DNA from: Colletotrichum lupini
Lineage: Eukaryota; Ascomycota; Sordariomycetes; Glomerellales; Glomerellaceae
DNA: 64,000 nt
Assembly (NCBI RefSeq): GCF_023278565.1
Contig: NC_064676.1
Location: forward strand, 6,572,001 to 6,636,000
Reading direction: 5' to 3'
Part shown: one piece after another, positions 36,301-48,606 of the stretch
Position numbering within the stretch: position 1 is the first letter of the stretch
Layout: every line of letters starts with the position of its first letter
Notes under the pieces: generated by a model
Database searches by the model: none
Told to the model about the DNA's origin: nothing
What the model saw: only the letters and a program-made list of their open reading frames with translations
Made by a program: the position numbers and the translations under genes

Positions 36301-36801
36301 GTATATTTTAAGGAAATTACTAAAAATACTTACTTATTACTCGTACGCGGTAGGGTTAGATACCTTAGAGATCTTATTTTTTACGGCCTCTTAGTACCCT
36401 ATTTTATATCTTTTAAGTAGTCTTTTTCGTAGCTTAATTATAGTTAGGTAATTATCGCTTATTAGTAATCCCTTCTATTACTTAGTTAATTTCTAATTGC
36501 GGGCTAGTTATAAAAAAGTCGTTTAATAAAAAAGCTACTCGGGGCGACGGCAAAAGGCTAGTCGCTTAAGCGGTTCCGTTAATTAACGTAGTTTAATATA
36601 ATAAACGTCGACCTCTCGTAAGTAATAAAGGGCTATAATTGCTTAATTCCGTGCGGTATTCGAAAATCGCCTCCTTTTTCGTTTATTTCTATAAGGTTAA
36701 TTAATATAAATCTCCTATCCCGTATAATATTAAGAGGTCGTCTCTTCTATATAATAAAATACCTTACTAATTTATAATAATAGAATTTAATTACTAATTA
36801 G

Positions 36802-37003
36802 TATTAATATCCCTATTATAGGGTAGTTAGTTCGAACCGTAATTAACGAAGAGATTAATTAAATTATATAAATATCTGCGTAGGTATAAAAAGGAGGTTC
36901 TAACCGTAGGTTAGGCTGGCTATGATAATCGTAAATAGGGCCCCTAATTAGCCCCTGCGCAGTCGGCTATATGCCGCGGTCGAATTAGACTTCTAATCCG
37001 ACA
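36802..37003 (-). repeat. LTR of the nested copia element (right copy)
   Basis: 202 bp, pairs with 30158-30359 and ends CCGACA. It is slightly less RIP-mutated than the left copy. Confidence 0.92.
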
Positions 37004-37399
37004 TTAGGTCTAATCCCCTCCTCTATAAGACGATAAGAATATAGTTACCGAACTTATTAAAAAGGTAATACTCCTTTAGAAAAAGCTCTTAGAGTATATA
37101 ACTATAAAGGACGACGTATATCTCGACCCTATAATACGCCCTCGTTAGCTATTATTTTAAGATTTTACTATTTACTAACGTAAAGTAAACGATATAGTAC
37201 TTAGTATAAAAAATACTACCCCTAGTATAGATAATATTACGGTTTTAATATTACGGGCTTACTAGCCGTATATTAATAACTACGTCTACTACTTTTACTA
37301 AGCTTATCTCGTACTTAGGTACTACCCTAAGGCCTAGCGAAACGCTGAAGTAATAATAATACCGAAGCTTAACTAGGATATGCATACTTATAAGGGCTA

Positions 37400-37443
37400 A
37401 GTCAAAGCACCCACTTTTGGGCACCCCCCCCTTTTAGGCACCC
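37400..37443 (+). repeat. Left terminal inverted repeat of the Fot1-like element
   Basis: 44 bp with an internal run of eight C. It matches the reverse complement of 39243-39286 except for a C/T change at position 4 and an A/G change near the inner end. Confidence 0.92.
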
Positions 37444-39242
37444 TAACAAAACATGGCATCCAAACATTAACACTAACTATAATTAATTAATTAACTACCT
37501 TCCACTACTACAATAATATAATCAAAATTCTCCCTAAGTAATTCAACCCCTACGAGTCGATTAGGACTAACTAGACGGTCGTTAGAGTCCTCCTAAGCTT
37601 TCTATACGTTCTAAATATCCGCGAACTTAGTATTTAGGTCTAGATATATAGTCTTTTTTTTCCTAGGCCTTATGCGCTTAATCCTGGCCTTAAGAACTCG
37701 AACTTAGTACTAAGATATAGCTAATTAGTAGGCCTGCTCCCTAAAAGCTTTTTTTACCTTTCGGAATAGTAGTCGTCGAGTACTATCGTCTAGACTAAGC
37801 TCTATAAATAGTTTTAAGTAATCGCAGAGCTCGCTAGCCTTCTTAAGAGTTAATTAGTTAATAATAAAGGTTACTAATGCCTAGTTAAGTAGTCTACTAG
37901 TATTACTAGTCGTTTACCTAGCTTTTATACCCCTTTTAGATAATATAACTTATATAAATAGGACTATTAAGTTAAGAAGTAACTTAGCTATGTTAAGTAG
38001 CTATAGTCTAGTTACTTTTTACCTACTTCGTATATTTAACAACGTTAGACTAGCTAAACGAGTAAGCTAGTAATAGCTTAAGAAGTACCGCTTTCTAATA
38101 ATAGTAAAACTATTTACTATATCCTCCTTACTAAGCTCCTTTTTATATATAAACTTAATAGGCCTAAAGATAGCTATATTTAATAGCTTGAGGATATAAG
38201 AAGCGTATAGTAGTAAGAATAATAAGTAGACGTTATTTCTATAATACTCCTATATAAATTCTATTGTCGTATAACTCCTATGCCTATCTAGTACTAATAA
38301 TCGAGGCTAGTTTAGCTTACTGAGCCCCCTAATAGGGGGGGTCTTAGTTTATAATAAGAACACTTCCTTTAGCTAGTAAAGGGCAGTCTCGTCGGTCGTC
38401 TAGCTATTATTTATTACTATGAACTTCTAACTATTATAAGCGGTAAGTTAAAGAGGGAACTATTACTATTAAACTAACTTTCCCTTATAAATAACTAGTG
38501 GTTTAATAGCTCTACTATTAATAAAGATATACTTAATAATCGTTACCTAGGTACGCGAACTAGGCTCTTTTTTTTATACTACTATGGCCTCTACTATACC
38601 TAAGACTAGCCCATTAGCTCCCTTACCCTCTATTATACTAGTCTTATTTATATTATACCTATTAGCCTATTTAATACCGCTAATCTCTAGTATATTAAGT
38701 AATCTAAACTATTATTTAATTATATTAGTAGTAGCTCTATTAATACGGCGCGAATCGATTAAATAACTTCTCTAAACCCTTATTAATAAGTTCTTTTTAA
38801 TAAAAGCGTTAATCTATCTCTTGCTAAGTAGTTTATTATCCCCCTAGGACCTCAGAACTCGCTTAGCGAATTCCCTAACTTATTTATAAGTTAGTATAAT
38901 ACTTAGGTAATATTATATACGAATCTACTAGGCTAGCTAATCTTCTTACTATAAAAGAAGCCTCTAAAGCTCTGTAAATGCCCTCGCCCTCGTCTAGTAG
39001 CCTCTCCTTCGACCCTAAAGTGTTATCCTAGGAACCCCGAACTCAATCGAGGCCCTTTTAATAGAGAGACCGTTTCTAATAGTATTAAGTGCCTATTAGA
39101 GCTTATTTTTAATATACGATACTATTACTTATTAATTAGTAAGTGTGCCAAAAAGGAATGCATTTAGACGATTTTTATAATTATTATATTAAATTGAAAT
39201 AATAGGTAGGGTTTTAATATAGTGGCTGGGAGGGATTTTTAG

Positions 39243-39286
39243 GGGTGCCCAAAAGGGGGGGGTGCCCAAAAGTGGGTGCTTTAACT
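39243..39286 (-). repeat. Right terminal inverted repeat of the Fot1-like element
   Basis: Reverse-complement partner of 37400-37443. It is followed by the TA duplication. Confidence 0.92.
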
Positions 39287-42200
39287 TAGTACCTAATCTT
39301 ATTCTTAGTTACCCTAGGGAAGGGGCTAGAGCGCCTTATAGCCAAGAGGATATCCTATATTACTATTACCCGAGGTATATTTAACTTATAAGTAGCCGGG
39401 GCACTACTTAAGTAATTAGCTACGGATATAGCTAGAGTAATAGCCTATAATATATAAGCTACTTTTAATAAGAAGCTAGTTATTATTATCGTTATAATAA
39501 ATATTAAAAAAGCCTTTGACTTAGTACTATATAACCGGCTATATAATTAGCTCTAGGCACAGGGTTAGCTTAAGAATATTATTACCTAGGTATAGTACTT
39601 TAATTAATCGTACTAAGCCTCGGTCCGCTATAAAGGATACTAGACTCTTATATCCCCCCTTTTTTATAGTTTACTATAGGGGTTATTAATTTTACCTATC
39701 CTCTTTTTATTATATACTAAGTAGATCTATTAAATTAGCCTAGAGTCCTCTAAATTCGGCTATACTAATAATTATATAATACTAAGTATTAAAAGGGACC
39801 TTACTAAGGCCACCTCCCGGGCATAGTAGATTTTAAATAATACTATTACTTAGGGTAAGGATAATACTATTTAATTTAATCCTAAGAAGACTAAAGTCCT
39901 TTATTTTATAAAGTAGACCTCGCCGAGGGCTAGAGATATCGCCCCCCCCCCCTATCTGCTACGGTAATAAAAAAATTAAACCTTATAAAAAGGGTATTAT
40001 AAAATAACTAGGCATTACCTTTAATAAAAAACTACTTTTTTATAACTATATCGCTAATTATTAAAGTAAAACTAGGTTTATAGCTAGCTATATTAAAAGT
40101 CTTAATAAAGTCTTTAATAATATACCCCCCGTTACTATACACAAGGCAATTTATACTATTATTATCCTTAAGGCCCTATATAGCGCTAAGCTATAATACC
40201 CCGGCCCGACCCGACTTACTTTTAAAGTTAGGGTTAACTCTAAGATATATACCTAACTAGAAGTCTAATACGGGCTAAAGTCGGTTATTAAGACCCTCTA
40301 GACCCTTATTAATATTACTTTAAAGGGCTCCCTCTTAGTATAATAAACTATACTAGTTATAACGCTACTACGTAAAATAAGCACTCTATTAATAAAGCTT
40401 TTTTTAAACTCCTTTAGAAACTACTATACTATTAAGCTTTTTATATTAAACTACTCTTATCCCCTAGCTTAGAGGATTTATAATTATAAGCTACTACGTA
40501 ATTATAAAAACCCCTCTTACTTAACTACGCTTATTTAAGTAGCTAGTTAAGTTAAACGTCCCCCGTAACTAGCCTTATTACCCCATAACTTCTTAATTAT
40601 AAATAACTCTAATAGTACCTAAGAAGTAACTAAAATAAAAAAATATAAAGCTATTATAAATAATATAAATCTCTCCTTACTATATATATTATAGCCTATA
40701 TAAATAGGTTATAAATAACTTTAAAAGCTACGGGCTTTGGGTATACTATTTATTAAAAACTATAACTAATTTATTTTAAGTACTACTACCTCCCCTAGGC
40801 CGAGGTCTTTAATATTAAAATAAAAAGGGCTACTATAAGTCTTTGTATAGTACTAAAGCTTAGGAATAAGTCTACTATAACTATTACGGTTTATTTAAAT
40901 AACTAGGCCGATATTAAGTACTTAAATAGTACCCCCCCCCTTATCCTCCTAATATACTATTTTTAAGTTTAAAGAGCTTATTAAGAACGCTAGGGTCCCC
41001 GTTACCTCTTACTAGATGCCTAGTTATAAGGGTATTATGAAGAACGAAATAGTAAACTAATTAGCTAAAAAGGGTATTACTATAAGTCCCCCTAACTTAC
41101 TTATATACCCCCTAATTACTACTTATATTAAACGTTATACTTAAAAGAGATAGCTAATTATACTTCGGGGCTAGTAAAAGGATTATTAACTAGACTTTTA
41201 TAGGGCCCTTGCTTTACTTATTAATAGCGTAGCGAGCTCTGAATTAAAATCGCTTACGTAACGCTAGCTCTATTAGCTCTTCTTAGCTAAGTCTAGCTAT
41301 AAGGACTATGTTATATACTATTACTTATATAATTACGATAATACTAACCTCTGCTACTTATATATAAAAAAAAAAGTACTTAATTATATTTATTATTATT
41401 ATTTAATTTCGTATAGGGGCACGCTATAGTTTGCCTAAACTAACTTCGTTTAGTATTAACTTAATAAAAACTAGTCTATTTATATTATACTATTATAAAG
41501 CTCCCGGTTCTTTACTAATATCTACCTAAAATAAACTAATATTTATTAAAATTAGATTAGCGCGCGCGGAATTAGTTATAATAATACTAGACCCGTATTT
41601 ATTATTAAATAATACGGTTATAATAAAGGTCTTAGGGTGCCCCCCTTGGCCCTTATATTAATAAACCGACGTAATAAGACGTATTATATAGTTCGTATCC
41701 TAACTAACTATTTAAAGTAAACCTTTTTAAGCTAAACCCCTTTACTATAATAAGTTTATTAATATAGCTATTAGCTCCCTTAGCGAATATTAATCTTATA
41801 GGGCGAGCATATTAATATAGCTCGTTCGATTAGAATACGTAATAGGCTATATACCCCATCGGCCCTATCAAGCTTATGTCTACGTATAATAGTATTAATA
41901 GTAGTATTACTCTTTATTTACGTTATATTAACACTTTACCTCACTATATAATATATTATATTACTTTATAATACGATATATATTATATACCTCCCCCCCT
42001 TACCTTACTATTTTATACTATACTACTCTCCCTCTACTTACTAAAAGAGCTAGACTCTCTACCTCGGGTAGTAATACCTACTATAGTATAATAATAGTCT
42101 TCTCACAAATATATAAAACACTACTTAGTTAATCTATTATATTACTAACATAATGCTTAAACCTTACTAGGTATATCCACCCTAGGTTATAAGATATCAC

Positions 42201-42395
42201 AGGGGGCTATACTTAAGTAAAAGGGTCAATCTTAAAATATATATTATATTATTTTATAAAAGGGTATCATATAAGCTCTACGGGGCACGGCATACGGTCT
42301 TATAATTTTAATATAATATAATCGCCTTTCGCCTTACTTAAGGACATCACGGCGTAAAATAGTACAAACAAACAAACAAACAAAGAGACAGGCTA

Positions 42396-44429
42396 AGTCA
42401 TTTCATAGTCCTAAGATCTCAAGGTTCATATCAAGATCATGGTGTTATAACACAGCAATGTGGGTATGCTGCAATGGTGTGACTGTGTGTTACCTTTCCC
42501 TCCGGGTTTCTTTTTCTTAGCTTTGTTCTCTTAGAGGCACGGAGAGACGGATGAGGGGATGGACGCGCAGGAAGAACACTCATCGGGAGATTCTCGTGCG
42601 CCTCTGCCTGGCAACTTGAGTTCTTCCAAGGAACCTGTATGTTGAAGGCAAACAAGCAACATCGTTCGAGAACAACGCTTGGTGATGGTTGATTTGAACG
42701 TGCTAATCGAAATTGAGCATTTCAAAGCGAACAGCGATATGATAGGACAGACTTGTCTGACCGACCACGAAGTGTAACCAGCTAATCATTTCCATATGTT
42801 CCATCTCCCGCATGGGAGAACTCCAAATAACGCCCGACAGCTGCAGCGGTACTAGTCGGTCGCAACTTTCCCTTTCAGGTGGAGAGCGCCAAATGCGCAT
42901 TCCATCAGATTGTTTCAATGCCTCTCTGGCAATGGTAGCGGTGTGAAACGATAGTGAACACCCATCCCGCCGATGAAAGTGAGCAATCCGCCCCCTTTCC
43001 CAGCCCGACACTTTGTTGAGGAGTGTGGTTGGTGTACCTCCAACCCGAGCGTGCCGAGATACCTTGCGTAACTACGGATAGCTGCACTTCAATCACAAGC
43101 CATGGACTTTCCGAGATATCGACACATAGGTACCTACCTTAGCCGAAGGAGGGGTTCATGTTGCAAGTACCCAAAGGAATTCCTCACTTCTGACAGCTGA
43201 TCTTCAAGAAAATGCCGGCCTTGAGGAAACATACATCCCCTCTCCTGGTTGCCGCTGATCGCTCTTTCCAACAGCATTAGATATACATGAGTCCACAACG
43301 TCGATAATCAAGCCACACCGCTTAATGTGTACGGAAAGCCGATTATCGTCTTCGGAGGCTGAAGACGGAGACGATTGATGGATATATTTAAACCTTTTCA
43401 GATGAACAGTGGAAAGAGTAGTGGGCCTTAGTCACTTTTGTCGATATTTCATGACACAAAGACTCATGTCGATAGACGACTACCATCAATCAAGGAGTTC
43501 CGCATGGAGTGACGAATGGTGAACACTGGCGTGTGTGGACAGAATCAGGTCGTGGACTAAGTCTCTCGATCTCTAGGCTTCTCCAGCATCTTTGCACAGA
43601 TTGAGGCAAGGATGAACGCTTTGACTGCCTCTCTGGATGACATGGTTGCAACTTCTGTTCCACATTGATGCCATCATACGGAGCGTCAGGCTGGTGCCCA
43701 AAGTGCGGCTTGGCCATGGGACATGAAGTAATGTCGGAGATTGATGTGATATCAATTATCTTCTGCAAATTCAGTCAGTCATAAGCACGCAGGTAGGCTT
43801 ACTACCAATAGTCGCTCCATTGTTGGTCCAGCTAGATGCGAAGTTGACCTATTGGGGGGTTCCTGAGATCGGGTGTGGGTGTAAGGTGCGGGGTACTAAC
43901 CGGACGGGAGCAGCCCGCTGGTGGGCTCGGTATGTCCCAGGATGGGGCAATAGTTAGACCCTGCAATGCACAAAAGTAACTAAAACGCCACGCTGAATAT
44001 CACCTCGACAGCCGTCAGATTCAGTGGGAATAAAAGAGCTCTGGGTTGATGTTTCGACCTGTGGCTGGCTGAATATGCCAATATCAGACACTCTCGCCTG
44101 ATCATAACTCGACACGAGTCTCCTATCGGATTCACTGCCAGAATGAGCGAAGTCACTCAGGCTTAGAATGGTCATTCGTAATTTTACAAGTTTAATTCTC
44201 ACCGTTTTAGAGAATATATCTCGCTCTCAGCTGCTGCAAGGGCGCGGATCACTCTCTGTTTTCGGAAACGCCAGCAGATGTGATGCGGCCACTTGACTTG
44301 TGGTTGGTCTTGCCAAGCATGGCAAGGAACTTTGAGAAAGTGAAGAAAACCGAGGATTCTGCTGAAACCGAAGACAATACCACTAATTCTAAGAAACTCA
44401 GAGCTTCATCTACGACGAGACACCAGATG
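42396..44429. other. No recognisable gene
   Basis: Normal composition returns at the LINE target duplication. Frames of 60-102 codons (mostly minus strand, 42437-43768) have no motif and low coding quality. This is the sequence that before the LINE insertion lay directly upstream of the caspase-like gene, so it may include old promoter DNA. Confidence 0.5.
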
Positions 44430-44639
44430 TGTTGGTATCCCTTTCCCAGGGTAGTGGGTTCGAACCGTTGGGCTCTGCGGTTGACGAAGGGTCAATTGCT
44501 ATCTATTAACTGATCTTGCGTAGTATGGAAAATGAAGGTTCCAGCCGTCGATTGGAGGGTTAATCGGAGTCTAGTTGAGATTCCAATTGGCTTTTGCCCT
44601 GCCCGCGATTCGTAGTCGAATTAGACTTCCAATCCGACA
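44430..44639 (-). repeat. Solo LTR of the copia family, not RIP-mutated
   Basis: 210 bp starting TGTTGGTATCCC and ending AATCCGACA. It aligns along its length with the 202-bp LTRs at 30158 and 36802 (shared GGGTAGT..GTTCGAACCG, TTGACGAAGGGTCAA against TTAACGAAGAGATTAA, TCGAATTAGACTT, AATCCGACA). The flanks are AGATG (44425-44429) and AAATG (44640-44644), an imperfect target duplication. It keeps CpA and TpG freely and shows what the family looked like before RIP. It also contains GGTTCGAACC, a match to the polymerase III B-box; no tRNA is present around it. Confidence 0.85.
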
Positions 44640-45844
44640 AAATGACATGGAGATAATATTGGTAGATGACAAAGTTTGAGACGCAGGACCCCGTCAGCCT
44701 CCGCTCTTTCATCAACACGACTTAATGAAGCCAACCAAATCAGACGTGTCCATGAAGATCCAAGGGGTTCGATTTGAGCTCATACCGGGGTTGAATCCAT
44801 TGACTTGCCTAAGGTAGATTGATCAAGTGTAACTCCACATAGCTTTTGTCAAAATAAGCCACGTAACAAAGACAACCATCCTTTTAATTTATTTTATTAT
44901 TCTTTTCTCTTTGACAATCATGCATTCTCGGATAAGTATAGATGTCAAAGTTATCCTTGATTACGCAATTCTAAGTAATTATCCATTCCAACTGATCAAG
45001 CTACCCAATATCTAAAGTACCTATTAAGACCTATCAAATGAATTCTAGGCCTAGGGTTGATTTGACTGTACTTACGGCAACGCTGGCTGACTCAATGCTA
45101 GGGATGAATCTTGCTTTGCTATTGTTGGTGTTGACTCCGCTGTCGCGGACTGTTTAATCTTCAATCGCACTTTCAACGGCTTGAGCAAGAAGGCAGAAGA
45201 GTCCAATGTCACCAAAACCAGCAGCAGAGTCGCAATAATCCTTTATAACAATCTACTCAAACCGTTCTCTGCCCGTATTCAAGACTTTTCTTCAAGCGTT
45301 CGGATGTATTGCATCTTCTCGCCGATAATCTTTGCGTCAACCCATGAGTCGCCAATCGTTCTGGGTTCTTCACCCGGACTCATCCATTTCATACGAAGCC
45401 GGCAAGATGCAAATCCGACATGCGGAACTTTGTAACGATCCTATTATTCGACTGAAAGGAACGAGATAGATGAGGCATATGTAGTATTTTGATAAACATC
45501 GCTGGACCGAAAAGCCCGGATGTGAGTCTCAACACACAACGAGCATGAGGAGGCTGGGGGACTGACCCCATCGTGGCTCCACTTTACGACGCGTGTTTGG
45601 CGATATTAAGCCAACAGTGTTCCAGCTTGGCTGACTTAGATGACATGCATAGAACATTGGCACCAACTGGTTGGGAGATATTGTAATACATGTAGAGGTT
45701 GCAGAATATCGCGCAAGCACTCGCACCGCACCCCCACGACAATGGCAAAGACACAGCGTTTAGAGCTCAGTCATTTTCTTCGAGTATTGCAAATTCCATC
45801 AACGAGACTTGTTCAATTTCCGGCTGGCCTTGACAAATTCAACG
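44640..45844. other. No recognisable gene; promoter side of the HET gene
   Basis: AT-rich patch at 44870-45050 without RIP bias. Frames under 88 codons without motifs. Confidence 0.45.
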
Positions 45845-47961
45845 ATGGCGGCTCTCTGCTCCGCTTGCAAGGGTATTACCCCGCAAGCCTTGGCTCAGCC
45901 TGATGGATATCGCCATATCGATAGCGCACACGACCTCATTCACTTGGCCAAGGTATGCGACTTTTGCAGGCTCATACGCCTGGCTATGGACCAGGATTGC
46001 AGGACTCCCAAGTCGGACGAACAACTTCGCACGAACACGAAGCCTGAACCTCTGTACTTGTTTGGTGTCGGCGATGGTTTGGATACGGCAGAGGACGCCC
46101 CTGGAGACGGTGTGCAGCCTCCAATGTTGTTCGGGATCAATGTGCATATCCCAGACATTGAGTACGATTATGATCTAGTCAAGATGAGTCTATTCTCGGA
46201 TCATAGTAAGAGCTCCAACAGACAAACAAGTCCATAGTTGCCAAGATAAGCTAAGATGTTCATATCACAGATAGCGCACCTGCCCGCAACCAAGACGTCA
46301 TCGGGACGAGGCTATTGACGGACTCCGGCTCAAGTGAGGCATTCGGGCTGGTAGAGCGTTGGTACGACACTTGCAAAACCAATCACAAGGATTGCAACGA
46401 GGCATTTACTGGGCCAGAGACTTCCTTGGCAAAGAGTGGCTCAAACATTATGCCACCACTGCCCACTAGGGTCCTTGACGTTGGCCCGGCTGATGGATCA
46501 GGGGAGCCGAAACTCCTGGTTACCAACGGAGTCCATGCCTTCTATGCCGCTCTAAGCCATTGCTGGGGAAAGCAAAGAATCCTGACCACTACATCCCACA
46601 ACCTAGCTCAGCATTGTAACGTCATCAAGTTCGCCAGTCTACCCAGGACCTTTCAAGATGCCATCAAGATTGTACGGTTTCTCGGCTTACGTTACCTTTG
46701 GATTGATAGTCTATGCATCGTGCAGGATGACGCTGATGACTGGCGCAAGGAGTCAGTTCAGATGGGGCGCATTTATAAAGATGCCGAAATAACTGTCGCC
46801 GCGTCCGGTGCCAGAGACGGCTCCGAGGGTTGCTTTGTTCCGCGTCCTCCATTGCAACCAGTCGTCCGTCTTCCCTACGGAGACCCGGATCAAGGAGAAT
46901 ACATGTCGGCAACTCTGTTTCCTGACGCGCTGGATACCACGGTCAGCGAAACCCCGCTCGGGAGTCGGGCATGGATTACTCAAGAATGGATGCTATCCCC
47001 TCGTGTTATTCATTTTACAAAAGCACGAATGGTCTGGGCGTGTCGCACCTTGCTCAAATGCGAGGATGGTGAAAATGAGACATCGGGGGATGAGCAGAGG
47101 CTCTTTGAAAGCGCCAGGCGATATCGGCAAGCTAAGGAAGCAAAACCAAAAAGCGACTCGTTAGTAGATCACGAAGAGATCTTAGGTTTCTATGCAGACT
47201 GGTGCGATCTTGTGTCCACCTACGCTGCAAGAAGCCTAACATACGAGTCGGACAAGCCGGTCGCAATCTTGGGCTTGGCTACAGAGGTTGGCAAAGGAAT
47301 TGCCGAAGAATACACCTCCGGGGTATTTCATGATGACTTTCTGCTCCACGAAGCGTTTCATACACATTGCGTACTTACTCAGCTGCTTTGGTTCGCGAAA
47401 GTGACGTTGACTCGTCCGCTCGCTCTTCAAGACCAACCCCATTGGTCCTGGACATCTACCATTGGAGCTATATCTTTCCTCGCACCAGCTCGTGCGGCGA
47501 AAAGTTGTATTCGTGAACTGAATCGCGTCAAGACAAGTGGCTCCGCGTCCGCATGGAGGTTCTCGGTCCGGTTGAAGAAGTGGGAGGCACGAAGAGAAGG
47601 AGATCCATCTACTCGATCTGGGGATGACTACTACTTCATGGAATTCTATCCCAAAGGATCCATCACGTACGGCGGATTCGTGACGCAGAATACCAAGTTG
47701 TTTTCTGGAAGAGATATGACGCCTGGTGGTTGGATGGTCTTTGACTTGAACGAGTGGCCGGCTGAGCCATTCTACCTCGCTGAGATTTCGAACAACGAAT
47801 TCAACGAAAAGCCTGACGGCTCCAACGTGATGTTTCTGTCAGAAATAGAGCCAGACCTCGGAGATGGATCAGATAGACGGTTCAAGAGGCTTGGGGTCGG
47901 ACAGGTCATTGACCAAACGTGGTTCGATCATGCTGAACTTGTGACCATCACGTTGATCTGA
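45845..47961 (+). CDS. HET-domain (heterokaryon incompatibility) protein, 683 aa
   Basis: Two exons, 45845-46205 and 46271-47961, joined over a 65-nt intron (GTAAGA donor, CTAAG branch, CACAG acceptor), giving 683 aa. The ATG at 45845 starts MAALCSACKGITPQAL, a Cys-containing N-terminus (CxxC and CDFC) common in this class. The HET domain lies at about residues 210-360, with YAALSHCWG (about 212-220), FQDAIKIVRFLGLRYLWIDSLCIVQDD and the block MGRIYKDAEITVAASGARDGSEG, then GSRAWITQEWMLSPRVIHFT. In HET proteins the domain triggers programmed cell death when hyphae of different genotype fuse. No C-terminal WD40, ANK or NACHT repeats are present. It looks intact. The solo LTR lies 1.2 kb upstream. 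Confidence 0.93.
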
Positions 47962-48606
47962 CGGCTGTTGGTTGTGAAGAAGAGCTGATGGTTTTGTTTT
48001 GGAATCGGACTACATAGAAACTTTTTGCTTGGACGCTAGACTTGATAAGTAAGTCGGCCGTTGACAGTGACAGTGCATCGACCGGAACAGCCGTCCAACG
48101 TCCGTGGCTGGCCGTGGGGTAACAAAACAAGCTTTTGCTAATTTCACCCAAGACGGTGACATCAATCTCAATTTTCTCCACTCCGACACCGGCTATGTCG
48201 GCACTTTGTCTTCTTACCAGTTGGTTGCCCCAGATTATCCCATTGACCTGCCTGATTTGTACATGAATCAAACCATCCCTCATGCAGTAGCTAACGGGAG
48301 ACGGCGCGTTCTGTGAAGATCAGAAATGAGCAATAGAGAATTATAGTATGGGAACGCGCCATAGCAATCGACATGCCTCCTTGGGGCAAGTCGCTACCCA
48401 CCGTAATATGATCAAATCTCGTATCATTTGTCCGTCCCAATTGGCCGGCGCCTGACTTGCCTCCATACCCGCTGGACTCCTACCTACCGACATGTAAATA
48501 GCGATGCCATGTTCCTCCGCATCTCTTGGCCTCTTCTTGGCTCTGCAGGGTCACTTTGAGGCTCTGGAGCTTGACATCTTGGCAAAGACAACGACATACC
48601 CTCAAG
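47962..48606. other. Intergenic between HET and carboxypeptidase genes
   Basis: Holds the HET gene 3' flank and the carboxypeptidase promoter. Frames under 112 codons without motifs. No repeat is seen. Confidence 0.5.

Larger units (their letters stand above)
30158..37003 (-). mobile_element. Ty1/copia LTR retrotransposon nested in LINE A, RIP-inactivated (6,846 bp)
   Basis: It has 202-bp LTRs at 30158-30359 and 36802-37003 and a 5-bp target duplication TTAGG at 30153-30157 and 37004-37008. It is encoded on the minus strand: 30620-30823 translates to IYINSYSLYEYLIKLGTTKEKRLIINIIALR, the copia RNase H region (TDSxSLYE...KLGTTKEKRL). A purine tract (minus-strand AAAAAAAAGAGAAAG) abuts the LTR at 30360, the right place for the polypurine tract in this orientation. 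The 3' LTR (plus-strand view) still ends in CA at 37002-37003; the other copy reads TA. All other frames are destroyed. A related solo LTR without RIP lies at 44430-44639. Confidence 0.9.
37400..39286 (-). mobile_element. Fot1/pogo-type (Tc1-mariner) DNA transposon nested in LINE A, defective (1,887 bp)
   Basis: It has 44-bp terminal inverted repeats (37400-37443 and 39243-39286, starting AGTCAAAGCACCCACTTTT) and a TA target duplication at 37398-37399 and 39287-39288; copy B of the LINE has the empty site. Length, TIR length and the TA site fit Fot1. The decayed transposase is on the minus strand: 38130-38330 translates to something close to the DDE block RLLxLDxHRSxxTxEFI...FLPxxxxxxLQPLDxxxF with RIP-type changes and stops, and about 37620-37690 resembles the basic C-terminus. 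It is moderately RIP-mutated; some CpA and TpG remain at the ends. No intact ORF is left. Confidence 0.9.
26648..42381 (+). mobile_element. Tad1-type LINE (copy A), RIP-inactivated and carrying three nested insertions
   Basis: A 14-bp target duplication AAAGAGACAGGCTA lies at 26634-26647 and 42382-42395. The 3' end is a (CAAA)n run at 42364-42381, the kind of short 3' repeat used by LINEs. Own sequence is 26648-28492, 29007-30157, 37009-37399 and 39289-42381 (about 6.5 kb), the rest being insertions. The plus-strand order fits a Tad1/I-type LINE: a gag-like first part, an APE-type endonuclease (IIGDLNSRYTN at about 29461-29493), then a reverse transcriptase whose YADD box reads YTNN at 39761-39772, and a long 3' part that probably holds RNase H. 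Every frame is broken by RIP. The same element occurs uninterrupted at 56952-63448, which confirms all insertion points. It inserted in the upstream region of the caspase-like gene. Confidence 0.88.

Noticed and set aside
38584..38766. Hydrophobic 60-aa frame inside the Fot1-like element
   Set aside because: It is on the strand opposite to the transposase and results from AT-rich, RIP-mutated DNA coding for Leu/Ile.
42437..43768. Minus-strand frames of 60-102 codons
   Set aside because: No motifs, no splice pattern that joins them, overlapping frames.
44430..44639. tRNA gene suggested by GGTTCGAACC
   Set aside because: No cloverleaf or A-box could be built; the segment matches the copia LTR end to end.
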